Shown here piece after piece: positions 9,239-15,661 of a stretch of 64,000 nucleotides of DNA (position 1 is its first letter; each line of letters begins with the position of its first letter). Where the stretch lies: contig NZ_CP088952.1 of NCBI RefSeq assembly GCF_021165955.1, positions 558,001 to 622,000 on the forward strand. The letters are read 5' to 3'. The position numbers were made by a program, and so were the translations under genes. The notes beneath the pieces are model-generated. The model was given only the letters and a program-made list of their open reading frames with translations, did no database searches and was not told the DNA's origin. Source of the stretch: Massilia endophytica. GTDB lineage: Bacteria; Pseudomonadota; Gammaproteobacteria; Burkholderiales; Burkholderiaceae_D.

Positions 9239-9799
9239 TCAGCCGTTCAGGGCGGCGTATAGGGTGCTTCTCGATACCTTGTACTCGGCGGCAAGTGCTG
9301 CCTTGCTTTCGCCTGCTGCACAGCGAGTCTTGATCGCTTCCACGTCCGCTGGCTTCAGTCGTTCTGGTCGTCCAGTGGGTTTGCCTGCGGCCTTCGCCGC
9401 TGCGATGCCTTCACGCTGGCGCTCTAGGATCATCGAACGCTCGAACTCTGCGAACGCTCCCATCATGGAGAGCATCAGGGTGTTCATCGGGCTGGAAGTG
9501 TCGGCACTGAAGGTCAGGTTCTCCTTTACGAAGGTGACGGCTACACCCTTATCATTCAGGCTCGAAACGATCGCTCGTAGATCGACAAGATTACGGGCAA
9601 GGCGGTCGATGGAGTGCACCATGACGGTATCGCCTTCACGAACAAACGCTTGCAGGGCTACCAGAGCAGGGCGCTTAGCATCTTTGCCGGATGCCTTATC
9701 CTCGAATACCCGGTCGAGCTTGATACCGTCCAGTTGCCGAGCAAGGTTCTGGTCCACCGAACTCACTCGTACGTAGCCTACTGTCTGTCCTGTTGCCAC
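9239..9799 (-). CDS. Serine resolvase, Tn21 TnpR type
   Basis: A 186-residue small serine recombinase. The N-terminal catalytic domain has GYVRVSSVDQN (Ser13 as expected nucleophile), the conserved HSIDRLARN and the MMGAFAEFERSMILERQREG helix. A C-terminal helix-turn-helix follows (AGESKAALAAEYKVSRSTLY). The sequence closely resembles resolvases of Tn21-family mercury transposons, which resolve cointegrates at a res site. No Tn3-family transposase or 38-bp terminal repeats were found, so it may be a leftover of a mer transposon. The start is GTG with GGAGAAGG upstream. Confidence 0.9.
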   Translation of the reverse strand: MATGQTVGYVRVSSVDQNLARQLDGIKLDRVFEDKASGKDAKRPALVALQAFVREGDTVMVHSIDRLARNLVDLRAIVSSLNDKGVAVTFVKENLTFSADTSSPMNTLMLSMMGAFAEFERSMILERQREGIAAAKAAGKPTGRPERLKPADVEAIKTRCAAGESKAALAAEYKVSRSTLYAALNG

Positions 9800-9954
9800 T
9801 TGCCTTCTCCCTCGCTGATGTGTACGACAAAGTCTAAGGGATTATCGGAAAATGTGCAACAACTATCGGTTTGGACCTTGTTGGACGGTGTTTCTCGGCT
9901 ATTTGAGGGTGTGCGACAAGGTGTACTTGTTGAACGGCTCACTCAGACGCTCGC
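9800..9954. promoter_or_regulatory. Possible res site upstream of the resolvase
   Basis: The gap between the resolvase start and the merR stop contains related motifs: TGTACGACAA (9820), TGTGCAACAA (9852) and TGTGCGACAAGGTGTACTTG (about 9911). Resolvase genes normally sit next to a res site with three inverted-repeat subsites, and these motifs are in the right place. Subsite borders cannot be fixed by eye. Confidence 0.3.
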
Positions 9955-10353
9955 TTACTGGGCGGCTAGTGTGTCAATGATCGGGCAGGCAGCACCATGC
10001 CGTCCAACGTCGCACTGTTGAACGAGTTGGCTAAGGGCTTGGTGCATCTGTTCAAGGTCTCTGATCTTCGTTTCGATCAGTTCCCGCTTACGTAGCGCCA
10101 AGTCGCGTGTTTCGGTGCAAGCGTTGGCCTGCTCCAGTGTAAGCAGGGCCGCTACCTCAGTCAGCGTGAAGCCAAGAGCCTGTGCGCGTTTGATGAAGCG
10201 TAGCCGCTTCGCCTGTTCAGCAGGATATCGGCGATGGCCTCCCATTGGCTTTGCTGGTTCATCCAGCAGTCCAACGCGCTGATAGTAGCGGATCGTTTCA
10301 ACGTTCACCCCGGCAGCAGTGGCTAACTGGCCGATTGTCAGTTCAGTTCCCAT
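9955..10353 (-). CDS. merR: Mercury-responsive regulator MerR
   Basis: A 132-residue MerR-family regulator. The winged helix-turn-helix is at the N-terminus (LTIGQLATAAGVNVETIRYY), followed by the long dimerisation helix. Cys79, Cys114 and Cys123 have spacings of 35 and 9 residues, identical to the Hg(II)-binding cysteines 82/117/126 of Tn501 MerR. This separates it from copper-, zinc- or lead-sensing relatives. It is divergent from merT, with the operator-promoter between them. Confidence 0.93.
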   Translation of the reverse strand: MGTELTIGQLATAAGVNVETIRYYQRVGLLDEPAKPMGGHRRYPAEQAKRLRFIKRAQALGFTLTEVAALLTLEQANACTETRDLALRKRELIETKIRDLEQMHQALSQLVQQCDVGRHGAACPIIDTLAAQ

Positions 10354-10362
10354 ATGTTCTCC

Positions 10363-10394
10363 TTGACTCCGTACTCAGGTACGGCATGTAGACT
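10363..10394 (+). promoter_or_regulatory. mer operator/promoter
   Basis: TTGACT (10363-10368) is followed by the dyad CCGTAC-TCAG-GTACGG (10369-10384) and a -10 at TAGACT (10389-10394), or one base earlier. The spacer of 19-20 bases is the overlong spacing that MerR corrects by untwisting DNA. The -35 and left dyad arm equal the known Tn501/Tn21 mer operator. Confidence 0.9.
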
Positions 10395-10425
10395 ACCACT
10401 TCGTTACTGAAACAAGGAATCGCAC

Positions 10426-10770
10426 ATGGCACTTTCGGAAAGAGGCTCACTGGTAGCTGGTGTATTGGCTGCTGTCGGAGCGTCGGTATGTTGTGTAGGG
10501 CCGCTTGTTCTGCTTGCGCTTGGTATCAGTGGCTCGTGGATCGGCAGTCTTAGCGTAATGGAGCCATTCCGTCCTGTGTTCGTGACGCTGACTCTGCTGT
10601 TCCTTGGTCTGGCCTTCCGCAAGCTCTACCTGATCCCGCAATCGTGCGAGGTTGGCACTTCGTGCGCTAACCCAGCAATCCGGAAGCGGCAGAGGATCAC
10701 GTTCTGGATCGTTGCCGTGCTGCTGCTCGGTCTGCTCGCTGTTCCAACGGTTGCCCCGTTCTTCTACTAA
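10426..10770 (+). CDS. merT: Mercuric ion transporter MerT
   Basis: A 114-residue inner-membrane protein with three hydrophobic segments (about residues 8-38, 46-70 and 92-112). Cys22-Cys23 lie in the first segment (SVCCVGP), the pair that takes Hg(II) from MerP. Cys74 and Cys80 sit in the cytoplasmic loop that passes Hg(II) on, normally to mercuric reductase. It is first in the mer operon with AAGGAAT upstream of the ATG. Downstream comes merP after 11 bases. Confidence 0.93.
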   Translation: MALSERGSLVAGVLAAVGASVCCVGPLVLLALGISGSWIGSLSVMEPFRPVFVTLTLLFLGLAFRKLYLIPQSCEVGTSCANPAIRKRQRITFWIVAVLLLGLLAVPTVAPFFY

Positions 10771-10781
10771 AAGGAATCCCG

Positions 10782-11057
10782 ATGAAAAAGCTGTTCTTGA
10801 GCCTTCTGATCGCACTGCCGATTGCTGCTGTTGCTGCCACTGTAGAAACGGTTACGCTCGACGTAGCTAATATGACCTGCGGCACCTGTCCGATCACGGT
10901 TAAGAAGGCGCTGGAGAAGGTTGGTGGTGTGCAGAAGGTTGTAGTGGACTACCAGACCAAGACTGCAACAGTGACCTTCGATTCGGATAAGGCTAAGGTC
11001 GCATCGCTGACCAACGCCACTACAAACGCTGGCTTCCCATCAACCCAACACAAGTGA
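10782..11057 (+). CDS. merP: Periplasmic mercury-binding protein MerP
   Basis: A 91-residue protein with a signal peptide (residues 1-19) and one heavy-metal-associated domain. The motif MTCGTCP has Cys33 and Cys36, which bind Hg(II) in the periplasm and pass it to MerT. The ferredoxin-like fold is complete (VEKVGGVQKVVVDY-like strand, AGFPS near the end). It has AAAGGAA upstream and lies tightly between merT and the small Cys-rich gene. Confidence 0.93.
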   Translation: MKKLFLSLLIALPIAAVAATVETVTLDVANMTCGTCPITVKKALEKVGGVQKVVVDYQTKTATVTFDSDKAKVASLTNATTNAGFPSTQHK

Positions 11058-11064
11058 GTGCAGA

Positions 11065-11277
11065 ATGAGTGCTGTTGTACTGGAATCCGTATTGACGTGC
11101 CCCCACTGCGGCCATGCAAAGCAGGAAACCATGCCCACCGACGCCTGTCAGTTCTACTACGAGTGCAGCAACTGCAAGGTGGTGCTGCGACCCAACGCGG
11201 GTGACTGCTGCGTTTACTGCTCGTTCGGTACGGTGAAATGCCCGCCAATCCAAGAAGGCGGCGGGTGTTGTGGCTAA
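11065..11277 (+). CDS. GDCCVxC-domain small Cys-rich protein
   Basis: A 70-residue protein with 11 cysteines: a CPHC pair, ECSNC, then GDCCVYCSFGTVKCPP and a terminal CC. This is the GDCCVxC family, known as a frequent companion of mer and other thiol-metal loci and sometimes a selenoprotein; here the key position is an ordinary Cys codon. Function is not established; metal binding or thiol redox chemistry is likely. It starts 7 bases after merP in the same operon. The usual next gene, merA, is absent and the next gene runs the other way. Confidence 0.8.
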   Translation: MSAVVLESVLTCPHCGHAKQETMPTDACQFYYECSNCKVVLRPNAGDCCVYCSFGTVKCPPIQEGGGCCG

Positions 11278-11295
11278 CGGCCGAACAAAGGGGGA

Positions 11296-11850
11296 TTAGG
11301 CTGTAGCTCGGCTTGGCTGGCAACCGAAGTAAATTCGCGTCATTCCATCTACCTTGGATCGACGCTTTACGAGGTAGGAAATCCATATCAGGCAATCTGC
11401 CAGCTTCTCCCCGGCCAGGGTGGCATAGTTCACCCGCTTACCGAGCCTAGTTCGATGTATCGGGTTCTCTGGAGGGGCGATGTAGTAGGTCAGTTCACGC
11501 TTCTGCATCATTACATCGAGCCAATGTTGGGCGTTGTGGTTGAGGATCGAGCATGGATTGCGATGCTTTGCCTCTGCCAGTATGAAAACGTGGAAATGTA
11601 GGCCCTTTTCGTCGTCTACTTCGAGACAGCCTTTCCACTGGCAGGGGATGTCCTGTCTCCGTAGTTCAAGGCAGAGTGCCTTCATGGCCGCTTGGTAATC
11701 TCGGCTCTGCTCTGATCCCATCATCACAAGATGGTAGAGTCGTGGAGAGGTGTAGTAGTTGTTGTTGAGCATATCCTTCATTTTCCGGTATGCCTTCTGG
11801 TTGTGCATCCCTCCATTAGCCAGAGTGATGACAGTTTCCTCCTTCTTCAT
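11296..11850 (-). CDS. Inovirus Gp2/YagK-like HUH replication protein
   Basis: A 184-residue protein that I assign to the inovirus Gp2/YagK (DUF3296-like) group by eye. GLHFHVFIL (His85, His87) fits the HUH metal-binding motif of rolling-circle initiators. YLVKRRSK (Tyr159, Lys162) fits the catalytic tyrosine helix, and RIYFGCQPSR resembles the family's C-terminal signature. Such proteins nick DNA for rolling-circle replication or mobilisation. It converges on the mer operon and has over 500 bases without a clear gene upstream. Weaker alternative: an uncharacterised DNA-binding protein with a chance HxH. Confidence 0.6.
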   Translation of the reverse strand: MKKEETVITLANGGMHNQKAYRKMKDMLNNNYYTSPRLYHLVMMGSEQSRDYQAAMKALCLELRRQDIPCQWKGCLEVDDEKGLHFHVFILAEAKHRNPCSILNHNAQHWLDVMMQKRELTYYIAPPENPIHRTRLGKRVNYATLAGEKLADCLIWISYLVKRRSKVDGMTRIYFGCQPSRATA

Positions 11851-12370
11851 TGGGTTGGTACTCCTTACTGTTACTGCTCTTACACTGCTTCTCCTTACTT
11901 ACTAGTACAAATCGGCGGCGGTACACGAGCGGGGTTGATGGTTCTCCTATGGTGGAGGGCCTAAAAACGGGTTAATTACCTACTTTTCTTGACAGGGCGG
12001 TAGAACACGCTCATCATAGGGTGAGTCTCGGATAACGCCTTCTTCTATAGATGCGAATTGGGATTCCTGCCGATGATTTGTCACGAACGGCCACTTCTTG
12101 ACTACGGACGACGGATGACGGCGTTTTGAGCGGTCTTGATCGCACTGGCTACCCATCTACCAACTATTTTTGAAAACGTCTCGTAGGGGCCTTATAGTGC
12201 GTCTAATTAGCTGTTGAGCAGGCTGGGCTGAGATGGAAGCGGGGTTGGCACTGCCACACGCCTCTTTCTGCTCAAAATTTAAGCAACGCTATTACAGGTA
12301 AAACGCATAGAAACGTTTAACCAAACAGAGGTTTTCTGTGTATCCGATAGAGCATCGTTCTGTCCTGCAA
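11851..12370. other. 520-bp gene-free stretch in the island
   Basis: No convincing coding region on either strand. It is more AT-rich than the rest and lies upstream of the Rep-like gene, where an origin or nick site would be expected. The only structure I can point to is TTGAGCAG (12214-12221) with CTGCTCAA (12268-12275), an 8-bp stem with a long loop. Confidence 0.4.
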
Positions 12371-12579
12371 TTACATTAGCCTGTCCGCCGGATTGCCTGA
12401 ACTGCGTGTCCTGACAAGGGTCGATAGATGGCTCTCGACTGCCGCAATCGGGTATAGGTAATTCCTGCCGAGCAGTACGTACTCTGGGCCTTTGCCCCGC
12501 TTGCGCCATGCGTCAAGCGTAGAAACTTTCACTCCAGCGAGCGTAGCGAAACCGTGTTCGTTGAATCGCCATCATTTCT

Positions 12580-13458
12580 CTAGACACTCTGCAGCCGTAG
12601 AGAATGCCGCTTTTCGAATTCGATCGGCGAAAGCCTTTCGCTGAATCCATGGCGACGCTTTGGATTGTAGAACATCTCAATGTAGTCGAAGACATCCTGC
12701 CTGGCCTCGTCGCGGGTCGAATAGGTCTTGCGCCGTATTCGCTCGCGCTTTAGCAACTGGAAAAAGCTCTCAGCCACGGCATTGTCGTGACAATTGCCTC
12801 GTCGGCTCATGCTTTGCACGAGGCCATGTGCCGCCAGGAAGTCGCGCCAATCGTAGCTGCTAAATTGGCTCCCCTGATCTGAGTGGACCATAACCTCTTC
12901 AGTCGGTTGTCGGCGCCATACAGCCATCAGCAAAGCGCTCATCGCCAGCTCGCGGTCGATCCGTGAACTCATCGACCATCCGATTACCTGACGAGAGAAC
13001 AGGTCCAAGACAACTGCCAGGTAGAGCCATCCCTCACAGGTTCGCAGGTAGGTGATATCGGTGACCCACACCTTGTTTGGTTCAGTAACATCGAACTCCC
13101 GTTGCAGGTGGTTGGGTGCGACGACCGATGGTGGGCCGCCGCGCTTCGACTTCCGCTTGGCGTAGCCCGTTTGAGAACGTATGCCCTCAGATCGCATCAG
13201 GCGATGAACTCGGTTGATCCCGCATTGCTCACCAAGCTCCTGCAAGTCATCGTAGACCTTGCGGTAACCGTAGACCGCGCCGCTCTCCAGCCAAGACTGC
13301 TTGATATGGCCAAGCAGCCGTCGGTTCTCTTTCTCACGCGGACTTTCGGCAGTGATGCACCAAGCGTAATAGCCGCTGGGGTGAACCTTGACCATCTTGC
13401 ACAGCCGCCGGACTGAATGCACGGCCTGGTGCTCGCGAATGAAGGCGTACCTTACCCG
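12580..13458 (-). CDS. IS3-family transposase OrfB (DDE catalytic part)
   Basis: The rve/DDE integrase-core part of the transposase. The three acidic residues are in KVWVTDITYL, the VMVHSDQGSQFSS segment and NAVAESFFQLLKRE, with the HTH_21-like N-terminal region YRKVYDDLQELG. The frame is open up to 13608 but has no convincing start of its own. The functional product is expected as an OrfA-OrfB fusion through a -1 frameshift near the CGAAAGG at about 13488-13494. I give the start where family similarity begins (VRYAFIREHQ). Confidence 0.85.
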   Translation of the reverse strand, partial: RVRYAFIREHQAVHSVRRLCKMVKVHPSGYYAWCITAESPREKENRRLLGHIKQSWLESGAVYGYRKVYDDLQELGEQCGINRVHRLMRSEGIRSQTGYAKRKSKRGGPPSVVAPNHLQREFDVTEPNKVWVTDITYLRTCEGWLYLAVVLDLFSRQVIGWSMSSRIDRELAMSALLMAVWRRQPTEEVMVHSDQGSQFSSYDWRDFLAAHGLVQSMSRRGNCHDNAVAESFFQLLKRERIRRKTYSTRDEARQDVFDYIEMFYNPKRRHGFSERLSPIEFEKRHSLRLQSV

Positions 13459-13730
13459 GACGTCTTGGCAAAGTACGCCGCGGCCTTTCGCAAAATATCG
13501 CGCTCCTCGGTGACGCGTTTCAGTTCGGCCTTCAGGCGCCGCATTTCCTCTGTCTGGGCGTCGTTGGCCTTGCGCTCGGCCTCGGGAACGCCGTAGCGCT
13601 TGATCCAAGCGTAGATGCTGTGAATGCTCACGCCGAGGCGCTCAGCCACCTGCGCTGCTGGATGCCCGCGATCCAGCACCTGCTTGACCGCCGCAACCTT
13701 GAATTCTTCCGTGTACCGCTTTCCGCTCAT
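13452..13730 (-). CDS. IS3-family transposase OrfA
   Basis: A 92-residue helix-turn-helix protein (AAQVAERLGVSIHSIYAWIKRYG) with a leucine-zipper-like C-terminus (ELKRVTEERDILRKAAAYFAK). It binds the IS ends and provides the N-terminal part of the fused transposase. GGAGTCATC lies before the ATG. It overlaps the orfB frame by more than 100 bases. Confidence 0.92.
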   Translation of the reverse strand: MSGKRYTEEFKVAAVKQVLDRGHPAAQVAERLGVSIHSIYAWIKRYGVPEAERKANDAQTEEMRRLKAELKRVTEERDILRKAAAYFAKTSG

Positions 13731-13923
13731 GATGACTCCTTTGCCTAAATTATGGCTCAGGAGTGTCTAGTGGTATGGTGGCGATTCACGTCAAGGCAGT
13801 TAACGAGCCGCGCTAGGTCGGCTACGCTAGGGTTGGTAGTGTGGGTTGTTTGCACTTCAGTCCTCCTTCGTTGTGTTGAGGACTGAACTTTAAAACGTGA
13901 GCCTACAGCAGCCCGGCTACTTG

Positions 13924-14520
13924 TCAATTCAGCGGTTTGTACTTCTTTGCTGTGGTGTGAATCGTTGTTGTGCTGACCTTGAATTCAGCAGCAAGCATCT
14001 TCGCAATACCGTACCCAGTGCCGTTTGCCTTGCTCTCCCAGTACACCTTGGCGATGCGCTTACATTCGTTTTCTTCCAGCTTGCGTGGCTTCGATGCGCG
14101 TTCGCTTTGCGCTTGCTTGAACGCCGCCTGCGCGGCCAGGGTTGCTTCCACCCGGTGTAGCTGCTTGGCCTGCTCGAACAGGAACATCGCTTTCTCACAT
14201 TTGGCCGCGTCCACTTCGGTGGGTTCCTGTGCCCGTGACAGCGGCTTCCCTTCTTCATACGGTCGAATCGGTGAGGTCTTTTGATGGTATTCCTCAACGA
14301 TTGTCCGAATCTCGTCATAGAGTGGGCGGGTGCGAGGTGTTAGCTGGGGCCACAGCCAAGCAAGTGCCATGTTCATGCGCTTGACGAACCCTTGAGGGGT
14401 GTCTGCCGAGACGCCGGTTCTTACTAGGTAGGCGTCGGTGGCTTCATCTTTGATCTTGTAGAAGTCGCGTATCCACGCATCCATTTCGGCGGGGTCTTCT
14501 GGATCATACTGCTTGGTCAT
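13924..14520 (-). CDS. Unknown island protein with C-terminal helix-turn-helix
   Basis: A 198-residue soluble, charged protein that I do not recognise. The last 60 residues include KLEENECKRIAKVYWE and GYGIAKMLAAEFKVSTTTIH, a resolvase-Hin-like helix-turn-helix, so DNA binding is likely. The middle (about 90-130) is a predicted helix rich in Glu, Lys and Ala. Its ATG overlaps the integrase stop (ATGA), so the two are translated together. This suggests a role in integration, excision or control of the integrase. Confidence 0.75.
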   Translation of the reverse strand: MTKQYDPEDPAEMDAWIRDFYKIKDEATDAYLVRTGVSADTPQGFVKRMNMALAWLWPQLTPRTRPLYDEIRTIVEEYHQKTSPIRPYEEGKPLSRAQEPTEVDAAKCEKAMFLFEQAKQLHRVEATLAAQAAFKQAQSERASKPRKLEENECKRIAKVYWESKANGTGYGIAKMLAAEFKVSTTTIHTTAKKYKPLN

Positions 14521-15572
14521 GCGATCTCCATCTTGTTCTTGTTACTGTCAAGCGTTCGCAGTGCAGCGTGAACGTCTTCCGATTTCGTGTGGGTGTATCG
14601 TTTCAATTGGGTCCAAGTCTTGTGGCCTGTCAGTAGGGCGACCTGCGGAATTGTCAGTCCAAGGCGGAATAGGTCACTTGTCGCCTTGTGTCTGAGGTCG
14701 TGGAAGTGGAGATCAGCGATGCCAACCTTGGTGCATGCACGGCTGAACGCTGTGCTTACGCTGGACGCCTGAAACGGGAAGACACGGCCAACCTTTCGCA
14801 CTGCGAGTATTGGTTCGACCAGTGCCCACGCGGCGGGTAGCAGTGGAACCGTCTGATGGTTTCCTTCCTTCCTGCGGGGGTCTTTCCGGTCGCGGATGAT
14901 TACCGTGCGCTTCTCTTCGTTCACGTCTTCAAGCTGTATGGAGCAGATTTCATCCTGTCGCATGGCCGTGGCAAGGGCGAACGCGCAGAGGGTTGCCATA
15001 GGTATCGTCTGGCGCTTGTTAGCTGCCCAAAAAGCGTAAAGCTGCTCAAGTTCCGCTGTCGTTGGCTCACGGTCACGCTCGTTACTGCGGGTGCTCACTT
15101 TTCGGGCGCTTAGGTCCCTGCGGGCGTCACGGGCGAGGTCAGTCGGCAAATCCATCCTGCGGGAATGCTTGCCCCACTTTAATATCGCACCGAAGAAGGA
15201 CAGGTCGGCTGCAATGGTCACACCGCCAGCGCCAGCTTTGAGTCTGGTGTCGATAAAGTCCCGCAAGTGGATGCTGTTGATGCGCTTCAGTGGGATGCTG
15301 CCAAGCTCTCGCTTCAGCATGGCGTGGGTAGCCTGCTTCGTGCGTCCGCCCATGTTACACTCTTGGGCGTAGCCGTCGATCAGGTCGCCTACGCTGTACC
15401 CTTCAGGAACTGGCTGATAGCCGCTTGCGACGATGTGCTCTGCTTGTACTTCAATCTGCTTCGCCCATGCCTCGGCGTCTCGTTTTAGGGTGAAGGTTTG
15501 TCCCCGATACATTCCGTCTCTTCGTACCTGAGCACGCCACTTCCCACTCGGGAGTTTTGTGAGCGTCGCCAT
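14517..15572 (-). CDS. Tyrosine integrase of the dusA island
   Basis: A 351-residue phage-type integrase counted from the ATG at 15572. The N-terminal arm-binding domain (TLTKLPSGKWRAQVRRDGMY) and core-binding domain (about 65-155) precede the catalytic domain. Catalytic residues visible are Arg205 (ATAMRQDE), His291 and Arg294 (FHDLRHKA), His317 (LTGHKTW) and Tyr326 (KRYTHTK). It lies 147 bases from attR, inside the island and pointing inwards, the usual place. A TTG three codons upstream is possible but less likely. Integration into dusA codons 18-24 is inferred from the 17-bp duplication. Confidence 0.95.
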   Translation of the reverse strand: MATLTKLPSGKWRAQVRRDGMYRGQTFTLKRDAEAWAKQIEVQAEHIVASGYQPVPEGYSVGDLIDGYAQECNMGGRTKQATHAMLKRELGSIPLKRINSIHLRDFIDTRLKAGAGGVTIAADLSFFGAILKWGKHSRRMDLPTDLARDARRDLSARKVSTRSNERDREPTTAELEQLYAFWAANKRQTIPMATLCAFALATAMRQDEICSIQLEDVNEEKRTVIIRDRKDPRRKEGNHQTVPLLPAAWALVEPILAVRKVGRVFPFQASSVSTAFSRACTKVGIADLHFHDLRHKATSDLFRLGLTIPQVALLTGHKTWTQLKRYTHTKSEDVHAALRTLDSNKNKMEIA

Positions 15573-15573
15573 C

Positions 15574-15648
15574 GTGTGCAATTCCTGTGTGTTGAGTTAT
15601 GCCCGGATTATGCTCGAATTAACCCCTCTCGTGTGCACTTCGTGTGCA
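15574..15648 (+). repeat. Three GTGTGCA repeats near attR
   Basis: GTGTGCA at 15574-15580, 15631-15637 and 15642-15648, same orientation as the three near attL. The first begins two bases upstream of the integrase start codon, so integrase binding could also affect its own expression. Interpreted as arm-type sites. Confidence 0.55.
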
Positions 15649-15661
15649 CGGACTGCTGCAC

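Larger units (their letters stand above)
12562..13788 (-). mobile_element. IS3-family insertion sequence, 1,227 bp
   Basis: The ends are 28-bp imperfect inverted repeats starting TG and ending CA: 12562-12589 (TGAATCGCC...CTAGACACTC) and 13761-13788 (GAGTGTCTAG...GGCGATTCA). Both sides carry the 3-bp target duplication CGT (12559-12561 and 13789-13791). It encodes orfA and orfB, overlapping in different frames, as in IS3 elements. Both frames are intact, so it may still be active. It is inserted in the AlpA-like gene. Confidence 0.93.
12371..13855 (-). pseudogene. AlpA/excisionase-like gene split by an IS element
   Basis: The 5' part is 13789-13855 (GTG start, AAGGAGGA upstream) and the 3' part 12371-12561. 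Removing the IS and one copy of the CGT duplication restores one uninterrupted 84-codon frame. The joined product has a MerR-like helix-turn-helix: FATLAGVKVSTLDAWRKRG then PEYVLLGRNYLYPIAAVE. This is the fold of AlpA regulators and small excisionases. In an integrase island such a protein is usually the recombination directionality factor or a regulator of it. Which of these is inference. Confidence 0.85.

Noticed and set aside
12279..12509. 76-codon frame in the island next to the IS
   Set aside because: Wrong frame; the real remnant there is the AlpA-like gene ending at 12371.
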